A program made the translations under genes and the position numbers. A DNA stretch of 26,077 nt. It comes from Chrysochromulina tobinii (lineage: Eukaryota > Haptophyta > Prymnesiales > Chrysochromulinaceae). The stretch is taken from assembly GCA_001275005.1 (NCBI GenBank), contig JWZX01003004.1, forward strand, positions 1 to 26,077, given 5' to 3'. The notes beneath the pieces were generated by a model. It worked only from the letters and a program-made list of their open reading frames with translations. It searched no databases and was not told where the DNA came from. This document shows positions 1 to 8,202 of this stretch, piece by piece (positions within the stretch are counted from its first letter, which is position 1; every line of letters begins with the position of its first letter).

Positions 1-3000
1 GAGGTGGAGGGCTGGGCGGAGGCGGAAGAGACGGAGGCGGTGTCCGTGGCGGCGAAGATGGTGGCGGCGTCCGCGGTGGATAAGAAGGTTTCAGCGGTGA
101 GGGCGGTGGCGGTGCCGGTGGTGACGGCGAGGGTGGCGGTGGCATGAGCAGAGGTGGCGGAGGAAGCAATGGAGGAGAAGATGGAGGGGTCACGAGCGTG
201 ACAGCCACTACATTCACAGAGCTTGGGCCCACCTGCAGAATTCCGGCCATGGCCGCCCGGAAAGAAGTCTCGTTGAATGAGTCTACGGACCCCACCATGA
301 TGAAGCTCGATGTGAGATGAATGCTGTGTGTGCCTCCTGGATGAAGGGGGACTGGCATGGGTGGTGACAGCGATGGCAGGGGCGGTGGCGGCGGCGGAGA
401 TGGTGAAGGCGATTGCGGCGATGGCGGCGGGGGCGAGGGCGGTGGAGATAAAGGCGGGGGCGTGGGCGGTGGTGAGGGCGGCGGCGGAGGCGAAGGTGGC
501 GGGGGCGTCGGCGATGGCGGCGGCGGCGGCAGCGGGGATGGTAGAGGCGGCAGCGCTGGTGGCAGCACGTCAACGCTAAAACTGCCGAAGCTGCTAAAGC
601 TGAGCACAGTAGATAGTGTCCCGATGATCGACAGCATGGGATGTGAGATGATGACAGGATCTGGGGGGAATGACAGCATGGCACTTGTTGCAGGCATGTC
701 GCCCACCGAAAGCGCAAACGACATGAACATAGCATGGGCCTGGAGGTGTCCAGTGAAGATATGAGTGGCGTGTGTCGTGCCGGCGGACTGAAAGGGTGTC
801 GTCAGTGGCCTTGACGCGAGCATGCTGATACCAACAAGGGCGTTGAGTTCGATGTCCACCTCGACGTGATCGAGGGCACGGCGCCCTAGCAGCGGTGCGG
901 CTAGGAGTGGTGCCGCTGCAAGCGCGCCACCGGTGAACGACCCCTCCATCGCAGAGCTCAAGCTAAGCATCACGGAAAGGCTCTCTGTAGTCATGGCATT
1001 AAACTGCTGGGAAGCGTCGAGCATATCCGCATACCCGTCCAACGTTGGTAGTAGCAGACCAGACCGGTCGGCTGATTGATGGGCAAACAGCAAACCGTCA
1101 CCAATCGGTAGTCTCGCGATCAGGTCAGTGGCCTCTGCCAGGCTCGTGGCCGGCGCGAGCGAGCTCATGCTCAAGGGCATCGAGACTGACTCGGTGAGCA
1201 CGTCGAGCACCATGGCGCCATCTGCGAAACCTGATCCGAGCACGCCACCCAGGATATCATCCAGGGTACCAATCGGTAGTCTCGCGATCAGGTCAGTGGC
1301 CTCTGCCAGGCTCGTGGCCGGCGCGAGCGAGCTCATGCTCAAGGGCATCGAGACTGACTCGGTGAGCACGTCGAGCACCATGGCGCCATCTGCGAAACCT
1401 GATCCGAGCACGCCACCCAGGATATCATCCAGAGTACCAATCGGTAGTCTCGCGATCAGGTCAGTGGCCTCTGCCAGGCTCGTGGCCGGCGCGAGGGAGC
1501 TCATGCTGAAGGGCATCGAGACTGACTCGGTGAGCACGTCGAGCAGCATGGCGCCATCTGCGAAACCTGATCCGACCACGCCACCCAGGATATCATCCAG
1601 GGTACCAATCGGTAGTCTCGCGATCAGGTCAGTGGCCTCTGCCAGGCTCGTGGCCGGCGCGAGCGAGCTCATGCTGAAGGGCATCGAGACTGACTCGGTG
1701 AGCACGTCGAGCAGCATTGCGCCATCTGCGAAACCCACTCCGAAGGGCATTCCCGCGATCTGGTGTGCAGGCCCGTGGACGTGTGGGGTTGCTCCCATCG
1801 GGGTTGCATGTGGCGTCCCGACGATTAGCTGCATCAGCGGCGCACGTTCCAGCTCGGAGTGAATATGAATCAACGCCTCGTGCTCGAGCTGGTCGAGCTC
1901 GCCATCGAGGACTGGATCGAGTCCCAACGCAAGGGCATCGCCATCAGCTCGGTGTGAATATGAATGGGTCTTCGCATCGCCAACAGCAAGCTCGGTGTCG
2001 CCGCTCTCCTCTTCGATGAGCTCGATGAAGTGCAGCGCCTCGACTAGCTCGTCGCGCACCTCCTGCGCAGTCTCATCGTCGATGCCGATCGCTGGCAGTA
2101 GCCCGCCCTTGGAAACCGGCGGCTGTAGCAGCTCGATGGGTTGAAGTGGCTCGATCAATCCGGGCAGCGAGAGCGCTGTCGTGAGCTCATCGGCTGTCGT
2201 GAGCGCGATGCGGGTGGCGAGGACGCCCACGAGGACGCCCGTACGAGACCTGCGATGAGTGTCCGTAGCCGTGCCGGCACGGGGGGGGCGGGGGTGAGGG
2301 AACGACGTGTAGACACTTGAGAAAGAGCTGCTGCCGGGCACATGGGCGAGCTCAACGTTGAAGTTGGTGATCGCCTCGCGAAGAGTCTGCGCTTCGTTTG
2401 CCTCAGCGGCCGCATCGCCTAGGTCGCGCCGATGGCGGTAGACCTCGGCGTCATGGCCGATGGCAGAGACGTCGAGGATCACCTCGTCGGACTCGTCTTC
2501 GTCGGACTCGTTGTAAACGTCGGCATCGGCGAATGTGACTACGTGGTCGACGTCAGCGGCGCGTTCCAGGTCTAAGAGGCCCATCTCTGCTGTGATCAGA
2601 GGCTGCTCGTCCTCGGGAAAGGCCGACGGCTGCGTAACGAGCCATTCCTCCGCCGCTCGTCTCTCGTCATCCTCCGCGCTTTCGTACACATCGGACTCGA
2701 TCGAAGCGACGATGTGGTCTCTGGTCGCCTCGCCGCCTCCTCCCTCACCGAGCCACATCTCGAGCTGCTGCACCGCCTTGTGATCGGCGTCCCCCTCCTC
2801 TGTCGCGTACTCATGCAGCGCCTGCGGGAGAGGTGACGCTCGCGCCGTGCTGAGCGCCGGTGACACTCGCGCCGTGTTGAGCGCAGGTGACGCTCGCGCC
2901 GTGCTGAGCGCCGGTGACGCTCGCGCCGCCACCAGCCCTGCCGCCATCGTCTGCTCAGTCGAGCGACCACGATGCGGGCTGGTGGCGATGGGCAGCGGCA

Positions 3001-4360
3001 CAGGTCGCGGGCGCCGTCCCGGGCGACCGAAGGAGTCGGCGGATCTGTCCGCCCAGGCTGCGGCCGGCGAGAAGGCGGTCGAAGCCCACGAGCCCAAGGA
3101 CGAGCCCAGAGCAGCCGCCGGCACGTCGAGCTCGGGGACAAGCTCCAGATCTCGCTCCAGATCTCGCTCCAGATCTCGCTCCAGATCTCGCTCCAGATCT
3201 CGCTCCAGATCTCGCTCCAGATCTCGCTCCAGATCTCGCTCCAGATCTCGCTCCAAGCTCCAGATCTCGTCATCGAGGACAAGCTCCAGCCCCGCTTCGA
3301 GCGCGCTGTCCTCACGCGCGGCCGTTGAGGCATCCGCCGAGGGCACGGCTGCAGCGGCAGCTCGATGGTTCTCCAGCCACGCTTGGGTGGCGGTGACCTC
3401 GGCGGCACCGATCGAAAGGCTACTGAGCTCCTCGGCGCGTGTGCCGAACTCGGCGCGTGTGCCCAACTCGGCGCGTGTGCCCAACTCGGCGCGTGGCTCA
3501 GCAGCGGTGGCGACGGCCGCTGCGCCCGCGAGCGCGGCAATCTCCCCGTCGAGCTCCTCGAGCGACGGCAATCTCCCTACAGGGAGATCTGCGTCCTCGA
3601 GCGCGGCAATCTCCCTGTCGAGCTCCTCGAGCGACGGCAGCGGCAGCTCCGCCAGATGGAGAGATGGAGACCTGAGAATCTGAAGATCTGGAGATGGAGA
3701 TGGAGAATCTGGAGATGGAGATGGAGATGGAGAATCTGGAGATGGAGACCTGAGAATCACGGCGCGCTCCGCCTCCCGTAGCAGATCCCGAAATGCTTCC
3801 TCGCCCGAGCCCTCGCGGGTGAGGCGTAGAGGAGTGGGGAAAGAGGCGCTGACGTCGACGGCGGTGAGCGTCGTCGTAGGCTCAGGATGCGCGTCGTCGT
3901 GGGCAGATGTGGGGTCGGTGGGCAGGGGGGCGGAGATCGGCGTGGTCATCTCCACCATCACATCGGGCAATGTGACGACGTCCACGGCTGCACTCGGCCG
4001 TGCGATGGCACTGGGGCTGCTGCTCGGGGCTATACTCGGGGTGCGCTGCTTGCGGTTCGGGCTGCTGCTGCTGGTACTGTCAGGCGTGGACGAGCTGCTC
4101 GTCGCATTGGGCACAGTCCTAATGGGGCTCGGTTCCAGTCCTGCGTGTGAGTCAGCGGCGGCAGCGAGCTGAATTGGACCGCCACCTCCCGTAGACAGTA
4201 CCGAGCGCAGCGTCGCATTCAACGGCGACAGCTCATATGGCACAGGAAACCCGGCGTCCGGAGCCGCCGCTGCAGGCACTGGAAGTTCTCGGAGTGCACG
4301 GACCGAAAGTAAGAGATGCGAGACCTGCGGGCACGTGGGCCAAACGGACGATGAGATCAG
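1..4360 (-). CDS. Giant acidic repeat protein with Ser/Pro-rich extracellular-type end (partial, runs off left edge)
   Basis: The minus strand is open without a stop from 4360 to position 1, in the frame bounded by a TAG at 4361-4363. The order from the N-terminus is: a Ser/Thr/Pro-rich part (about 4250-3680); acidic helical repeats such as PSLEELDREIAALED (about 3650-3540); a nine-fold ERDL repeat (3250-3143); an acidic, coiled-coil-like part (about 2820-1950); four 56-residue hydrophobic repeats (1736-1101); a Ser/Pro tract (about 560-360); a small beta-type segment containing VGSVDSFNETSFRAA (about 310-200); and a second SPPP tract to the edge. SPPP tracts alternating with such segments are typical of extracellular, pherophorin-like algal proteins. 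The first in-frame Met is at 3958, but coding-like sequence begins further upstream, so an upstream exon is possible (acceptor-like CCGCAG just before 4324). Function is unknown. The reading frame is confident; the start is not. Confidence 0.75.
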   Translation of the reverse strand, partial: MISSSVWPTCPQVSHLLLSVRALRELPVPAAAAPDAGFPVPYELSPLNATLRSVLSTGGGGPIQLAAAADSHAGLEPSPIRTVPNATSSSSTPDSTSSSSPNRKQRTPSIAPSSSPSAIARPSAAVDVVTLPDVMVEMTTPISAPLPTDPTSAHDDAHPEPTTTLTAVDVSASFPTPLRLTREGSGEEAFRDLLREAERAVILRSPSPDSPSPSPSPDSPSPSPDLQILRSPSLHLAELPLPSLEELDREIAALEDADLPVGRLPSLEELDGEIAALAGAAAVATAAEPRAELGTRAELGTRAEFGTRAEELSSLSIGAAEVTATQAWLENHRAAAAAVPSADASTAAREDSALEAGLELVLDDEIWSLERDLERDLERDLERDLERDLERDLERDLERDLERDLELVPELDVPAAALGSSLGSWASTAFSPAAAWADRSADSFGRPGRRPRPVPLPIATSPHRGRSTEQTMAAGLVAARASPALSTARASPALNTARVSPALSTARASPLPQALHEYATEEGDADHKAVQQLEMWLGEGGGGEATRDHIVASIESDVYESAEDDERRAAEEWLVTQPSAFPEDEQPLITAEMGLLDLERAADVDHVVTFADADVYNESDEDESDEVILDVSAIGHDAEVYRHRRDLGDAAAEANEAQTLREAITNFNVELAHVPGSSSFSSVYTSFPHPRPPRAGTATDTHRRSRTGVLVGVLATRIALTTADELTTALSLPGLIEPLQPIELLQPPVSKGGLLPAIGIDDETAQEVRDELVEALHFIELIEEESGDTELAVGDAKTHSYSHRADGDALALGLDPVLDGELDQLEHEALIHIHSELERAPLMQLIVGTPHATPMGATPHVHGPAHQIAGMPFGVGFADGAMLLDVLTESVSMPFSMSSLAPATSLAEATDLIARLPIGTLDDILGGVVGSGFADGAMLLDVLTESVSMPFSMSSLAPATSLAEATDLIARLPIGTLDDILGGVLGSGFADGAMVLDVLTESVSMPLSMSSLAPATSLAEATDLIARLPIGTLDDILGGVLGSGFADGAMVLDVLTESVSMPLSMSSLAPATSLAEATDLIARLPIGDGLLFAHQSADRSGLLLPTLDGYADMLDASQQFNAMTTESLSVMLSLSSAMEGSFTGGALAAAPLLAAPLLGRRALDHVEVDIELNALVGISMLASRPLTTPFQSAGTTHATHIFTGHLQAHAMFMSFALSVGDMPATSAMLSFPPDPVIISHPMLSIIGTLSTVLSFSSFGSFSVDVLPPALPPLPSPLPPPPPSPTPPPPSPPPPPSPPPTPPPLSPPPSPPPPSPQSPSPSPPPPPPLPSLSPPMPVPLHPGGTHSIHLTSSFIMVGSVDSFNETSFRAAMAGILQVGPSSVNVVAVTLVTPPSSPPLLPPPPLLMPPPPSPSPPAPPPPSPLKPSYPPRTPPPSSPPRTPPPSLPPPPSPPP
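1101..1736 (-). repeat. 168-bp tandem repeat, four units (last partial), coding
   Basis: Units start at 1101, 1269, 1437 and 1605, exactly 168 bp apart, and differ at only a few positions. In the minus frame each encodes 56 residues, including TLDDILGGVLGSGFADGAM and ATDLIARLP. The unit length is a multiple of three, so copy number can vary without shifting frame. The near identity implies recent expansion or homogenisation. Confidence 0.95.
2832..2930 (-). repeat. 27-bp tandem repeat within giant ORF
   Basis: About 3.6 units with starts at 2832, 2859, 2886 and 2913. The minus frame encodes nine-residue units of the type ASPALSTAR. Confidence 0.85.
3143..3250 (-). repeat. 12-bp tandem repeat (nine units) encoding ERDL
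   Basis: Nine exact copies of CTCCAGATCTCG on the plus strand. In the coding minus frame this reads (LERD)n, a highly charged helix. The plus-strand reading, an SR dipeptide run, is the antisense shadow. Confidence 0.9.
3431..3497 (-). repeat. 18-bp tandem repeat within giant ORF
   Basis: Starts at 3431, 3449, 3467 and 3485. The minus frame encodes six-residue units RAELGT/RAEFGT. Confidence 0.8.
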
Positions 4361-4439
4361 CTAATGGCGCGCTGGAGCTTGAGGCTCGGCCGCCAGCCCA
4401 AGGGTCCGACACGTTCCTGCAACATCAGCGGCAATACGG

Positions 4440-4472
4440 TCCGAACGGCTCCACTCCGTGGAGCCGTTCGGA
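4440..4472. other. Perfect 15-bp inverted repeat (hairpin, 3-nt loop)
   Basis: The arms 4440-4454 (TCCGAACGGCTCCAC) and 4458-4472 are exact reverse complements around a TCC loop. The hairpin lies in the divergent intergenic region just upstream of the giant minus-strand ORF. It could be a cruciform-forming regulatory site, a terminator-like structure or a trace of a mobile element; the sequence alone does not decide. Confidence 0.9.
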
Positions 4473-4654
4473 TCGATGGCCAGAAAGGCTGCATGAGAAG
4501 AGGCCGCTGGTAAACCTCTCGTGCGTCTGCACTGGTGAAAGCTCTGGTGCCAATGTGCCTTATCCAAAGGAGTTGTGCCGGCATAAAGTTTCGAGTTCAA
4601 ATGCATGCGCGGACTCGTCACACTTTAAAACACAAAAAGATCCCCTTTTTGCCT

Positions 4655-4667
4655 TACAATTGTATTC
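4655..4667 (+). promoter_or_regulatory. TACAATTGTATTC motif, copy 1
   Basis: Contains the perfect palindrome TACAATTGTA and recurs at 4759-4771. A one-base variant sits at 15455-15467, just upstream of the amine oxidase. A promoter-element role is inferred from position only. Confidence 0.4.
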
Positions 4668-4758
4668 TCACGTTCACGTTCACGTTCACGTTAGATTGCC
4701 ATCTCGGCAAGACGCACGACCACCGGTCCCGTGGAGACACAACGTGGAGGGCGCAGAG

Positions 4759-4771
4759 TACAATTGTATTC
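4759..4771 (+). promoter_or_regulatory. TACAATTGTATTC motif, copy 2
   Basis: Identical to the motif at 4655-4667 and 104 bp downstream of it, in the same orientation. Confidence 0.4.
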
Positions 4772-4781
4772 TTACCGAAGA

Positions 4782-4830
4782 CAGGTGCGTAACCCGGACT
4801 TAGCCAAGTCCGGGTTATATGACGCACCTG
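4782..4830. other. Two-tier hairpin with AACCCGGACTT arms
   Basis: The outer arms are CAGGTGCGT (4782-4790) and ACGCACCTG (4822-4830). The inner arms are AACCCGGACTT (4791-4801) and AAGTCCGGGTT (4806-4816), with loop AGCC and a five-base bulge at 4817-4821. A further inverted pair of AACCCGG arms follows at 4844-4850 and 4871-4877. The dense arms suggest a structured RNA 5' end or a small mobile element remnant. Confidence 0.85.
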
Positions 4831-5360
4831 GTCTTAGGTGCTGAACCCGGACCTAGAGAGGTGTGACGACCGGGTTTTTAACGCTGAAGCGCCGCGGCGT
4901 CGCGCTAGCTGTCGCATTCGGATTCGAACAGTCCGATCTCCGAAGGCGGGAGCACAGCAGCCGCCCATAGGTTGCCCACCCGCCCGCCCTCAACCGGAGA
5001 GCGGCTGCTGAGAGAGTACAGAGTGTGAGGAGGACCGAGGCTACCGGCAAAAGGTACCGTGCCGCGTTAGTACCCTGTGTGTAGGGGGGGGCCACCGACG
5101 CGAGCGTCGCCCTCCGACCCTCTGGTCGCGCCGTGTGGGGGGACAGCGCGAGGATACTGATCCCTCTGGTGAGGAGAGCACGTAAGTGCTGACGATGTGT
5201 GTGATGTGAGAACGCCCACGGGGGCGCGCGGAGCGCGGTGTGAACATGTGTGAATGGTTCGCGGTAATGTTTCGGCATCGTTCGCGGGCCGAATGCAATG
5301 TACAAGAGTAGATAGAGAGCCGTCGCGAGTCCGAGGCGCACGTGCAAGGCGCACGAGACC

Positions 5361-7745
5361 ATGGCTCGGGAAGCGAGCTGTGGCAACGAAGAGGAGGTGC
5401 GCGGAGGTGCGCGCGCACGAGCTCTCTGGCGGAGGCTCAGAGACACGCATCAATTGAAACGGAGGCTGCACCTCGGGGAGACCTCCATTAGGCGGGCCGC
5501 AAAGCGGATCTACACCGAGGCTGCCATTCAGCGACGCACACGGCAACAGGTCCACACCGGGGTGCGAGAGATAGTCGCGGTGGCTGAGAACGCCATCCAG
5601 GATCGAGATGAGCGCCACCTCCTGTTCGCGAGGTGGATCGCACAAGAGCTCGTGGCGCCGCCGGCCGAAGACATGCGTGGCGAGCACGTACGCCGCCGGA
5701 TCATCGACGTGGCAGGCGGCAAGGGCCGTCTCTCCGCTGAGCTCGTTCATCTCGGCTGGCCCTGTGCACTGGTCGATCCATGGGCGGGCTCTGGCAGAGC
5801 GCCGTGGCGGCTGGGCGCCTCTTGCGGCGACCATACACCCAGCCCCGACGAGCGCACGCGGCAGACGCAGACGCCGACGCCGACGCAGGCGCAGGCGCGC
5901 TTGGAGGACGAGGAGGACGACGAGGAGGAGGAGGACAAGGAGGAGGACTCGCAGCAGCCCGATGTACAGAGTGATCCATGCTCGAGCAGCGACGCTCTGG
6001 TACGGATCCCGCTCACGTTCCAAAAGGCCCTCGAGAGCCATCCTCGCCTCCTCGAGAGAACCGCGGCTCTGGTCGGATTACATCCTGATGAAGCCACTGA
6101 TCACATCATCGACGTCGCGCTCGCTCGCCGCCTGCCGTTTGCGGTGCTGCCGTGCTGCGTCTTCCCGCTCCCCAACTTCACTCGGACGGGCGCCTCGGGG
6201 GGACAGGTCAAAAAGTTTGGCGCCTTCCTGCGCTACCTTGCTGACAAGGACCCTCGCATACGGCACTGCAAGCTGCCGTTCAAGGGACGGAACCACGTCC
6301 TGTTCATGCGGACTGTGGACTACGAGGGAGGTCGTCTCAAGGCGACCAAGATGGCGGACGAGCCCATCTGTCGGTTCCTCGACACCAGCGTGCCATGCAC
6401 CGCGCAGCCGCCGTGCACACTGCTGCCTGGTGTGTCGCGTTGCGAAGTGCGCTGGGCTGGCAAGGGCACGGTCCTCTACCGGGCGTGCCTGACGAAATCG
6501 GTCGTCGTCTTTGCACTGGCCCATGGGGACGGTTGCAGCTCCGGGGTGAGCTCAGGGGTCCTGGATTGCATCGTGCGCGCGCACGATGGTTGGTCGGCTG
6601 ACGCACTCGCCGAGCTGACCATGGCACTCGAAGACGCCGCCGCCGAGGGCCGTGCGGTGCTGGCCGAAGGCTATCCGGAGGGCGTCGCATGGGCGCAGGG
6701 CGCTGGCGCCATCACGGGCGCATGCATGCACGTGCAGCAGCTCCTCGTCCAAGGGCGCGTGTGGAGAGCGGATGGCAGCCGCAGAGCTCATGGCGACAGA
6801 GAGGTCGAAGGGGTGGGGACTGCCAGCGGCCCGCTACTCCCTCCTCTCTCCAACAACCCGAAGCGCAACGACAACCGCTTCCTTGCCTTCGCCGACTTTC
6901 TCGTTGCCACGTTCGACGGTCTCGACGCCGGCCGTGGTGTGATGTACGTGGCGGGAGGATCGGGCGGGCTCGCATTTGAACTCTCCATCCATCGGCATGT
7001 GCCGTGTGTCATCATCGATCCACGGGAGGTTCAATATGCGCCAACGCAGCGACTGGTGCTGGAGCGCAATCGCATCCTCCGTGGCGCCCTCTCTCCGTTT
7101 GTCGAAGTCTCTTCGATGGCGGCGTTCATCTGTGAACAGATCGGCTCGCACGATGTCTCGCAACTGTACGCGCGCTTTGACAGTCGTCATGTGCTTGCGG
7201 CAGCCGCCCGGATGTACGGGGACCGCAGATCAGCGGACGGGATGGCGGCAGCGGACGAGATGGCGGCAGTGGCCTCCGCCGCACTTGAGTGCTCTTTGAT
7301 GGTGGGCGTTCATGCGGACGACGCCCTCGATCACATCATCGACGTCGCCCTGGCGCTGCGCAAGCCCTTTGCAGTGGCACCCTGTTGCGTCTTTTGGAAG
7401 CACGGCGGCAACGTGCGCAGACGAGCCCTCCCATCCGAGGTGGGCGGGACGTACGAACAGCTCTGTGCGTACCTCGCAAGCAGAGCACCTGGCATTCGGG
7501 AGTCGACGCTCAACTGTCAGCAGGGCGCAAACCGAATATTTTACTGGAAGCCTGAGTTTATTGAGCAGCGGAGCGACGGGGAAGCTGCCGTCGATGGTTC
7601 GTCGAGGAGCCTGAGCAGAGAGGCCAGGGAGTGCGAACTGTGCGATTCGGACGCAGTGCCCTCTGCTACTATCCAGTCTTCCTCCTCCTCCTCCTCGACG
7701 ACGACAACCTCCTCCTCCTCTACCACCTCTATGACGTCTATGTAA
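5361..7745 (+). CDS. Protein with duplicated Rossmann methyltransferase-like modules
   Basis: A 794-residue intronless frame. The start is chosen because an in-frame TAG lies at 5313-5315 and the ATG context is GACCATGG. Module 1 has a motif-I-like DVAGGKGRLSAEL (about residues 116-128), ALVDP, then IIDVALARRLPFAVLPCCVF (Cys pair at 265-266). Module 2 has VAGGSGGLAFEL (about 530), CVIIDPRE, then PFAVAPCCVF (Cys pair at 675-676) and an ending similar to module 1 (GRNHVLFMR versus GANRIFYWK). Glycine-rich motif I plus an acidic DP strand end is the signature of SAM-dependent methyltransferases. The paired PCCVF recalls the CC motif of Trm13/METTL25-type enzymes, which is inference. Module 1 is split by an acidic tract (about residues 176-196) and may be inactive. 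The C-terminus is a Ser/Thr tract. The substrate is unknown. Confidence 0.8.
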   Translation: MAREASCGNEEEVRGGARARALWRRLRDTHQLKRRLHLGETSIRRAAKRIYTEAAIQRRTRQQVHTGVREIVAVAENAIQDRDERHLLFARWIAQELVAPPAEDMRGEHVRRRIIDVAGGKGRLSAELVHLGWPCALVDPWAGSGRAPWRLGASCGDHTPSPDERTRQTQTPTPTQAQARLEDEEDDEEEEDKEEDSQQPDVQSDPCSSSDALVRIPLTFQKALESHPRLLERTAALVGLHPDEATDHIIDVALARRLPFAVLPCCVFPLPNFTRTGASGGQVKKFGAFLRYLADKDPRIRHCKLPFKGRNHVLFMRTVDYEGGRLKATKMADEPICRFLDTSVPCTAQPPCTLLPGVSRCEVRWAGKGTVLYRACLTKSVVVFALAHGDGCSSGVSSGVLDCIVRAHDGWSADALAELTMALEDAAAEGRAVLAEGYPEGVAWAQGAGAITGACMHVQQLLVQGRVWRADGSRRAHGDREVEGVGTASGPLLPPLSNNPKRNDNRFLAFADFLVATFDGLDAGRGVMYVAGGSGGLAFELSIHRHVPCVIIDPREVQYAPTQRLVLERNRILRGALSPFVEVSSMAAFICEQIGSHDVSQLYARFDSRHVLAAAARMYGDRRSADGMAAADEMAAVASAALECSLMVGVHADDALDHIIDVALALRKPFAVAPCCVFWKHGGNVRRRALPSEVGGTYEQLCAYLASRAPGIRESTLNCQQGANRIFYWKPEFIEQRSDGEAAVDGSSRSLSREARECELCDSDAVPSATIQSSSSSSSTTTTSSSSTTSMTSM

Positions 7746-8202
7746 CCACTTCGATCTTCGGTTGCTCCTGAGTTCGCAGTACTGCTGCCGGCGTCTGTGC
7801 ACGTGTGAGTCACACTGAGAGAGCAGTGTAAGTCTGAGGCCCGTGTGAAAATTGCGCCGGCACAAATACACCTGACCCTTCGCCTTCGTTGGTAGGGGGG
7901 CGGCATTCCGCGTCCATCCTTTCACCGTAACCGAACCTTGTTTCCGCCCTGAAGACCATCTTCTTTGTGCTTCACACACTGAAGGGATGTTTAGATAGAA
8001 CAGCCCCGAGAGCGGCTGGCTGAAGGCCGAGCTCTGAGTCCGGGTATCACGTATCACTTCTATCACCCCGCCCGAGCATCAGCGCTACACAGAAGAGCTG
8101 CCCCTCCCTCCCCGTTCCGCGCGCGCGCTGCTGCCGCCGCAGACGATGAATGCGAGCACTGCCGTACAGGTACAGGTACCTAGTGACACCAATTCGAATA
8201 GC
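7746..8202. other. Convergent intergenic region
   Basis: Lies between the stop of the plus-strand methyltransferase-like gene and the stop of the minus-strand UBA/PHD gene. It contains the dispersed element at 7955-8041 and no gene I can support. Both 3' UTRs should end here. Confidence 0.6.
7955..8041 (+). repeat. Dispersed element, copy 1 (also at 25173-25262)
   Basis: Shares with 25173-25262 the ordered blocks TCTTCTNTGTGC, TCACAC, AGGGATGTT, CAGCCCCGAGAGC and GGCCGAGCTCTGAGTCC. The last part can fold back (AGAGC with GCTCT). Both copies are in plus orientation, 200-310 bp 3' of a plus-strand stop codon. It could be a 3' UTR or processing element or a short interspersed repeat. Confidence 0.7.

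Larger units (their letters stand above)
4361..5360. other. Divergent intergenic region
   Basis: This 1-kb stretch separates the minus-strand giant ORF from the plus-strand methyltransferase-like gene. It holds two hairpins (4440-4472 and 4782-4830), two TACAATTGTATTC motifs (4655 and 4759) and a short CACGTT repeat (about 4669-4692). No convincing gene was seen. A minus-strand frame at 4853-5446 has a hydrophobic stretch, but it overlaps the start of the plus gene and has no recognisable domain. An upstream exon of the giant ORF could lie here. Confidence 0.5.

Noticed and set aside
1128-1862. Plus-strand 244-codon frame with tandem repeats
   Set aside because: Antisense of the open minus-strand frame, which continues well beyond it with better residue patterning; the repeat is open on both strands.
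2847-3683. Plus-strand frame with a long Ser-Arg run
   Set aside because: Reads the ERDL-encoding 12-bp repeat backwards. All frames of this repeat are open; the minus frame is the one that continues on both sides.
4853-5446. Minus-strand 197-codon frame with a hydrophobic stretch
   Set aside because: Overlaps the start of the plus-strand methyltransferase-like gene and has no recognisable domain; could at most hide an upstream exon.
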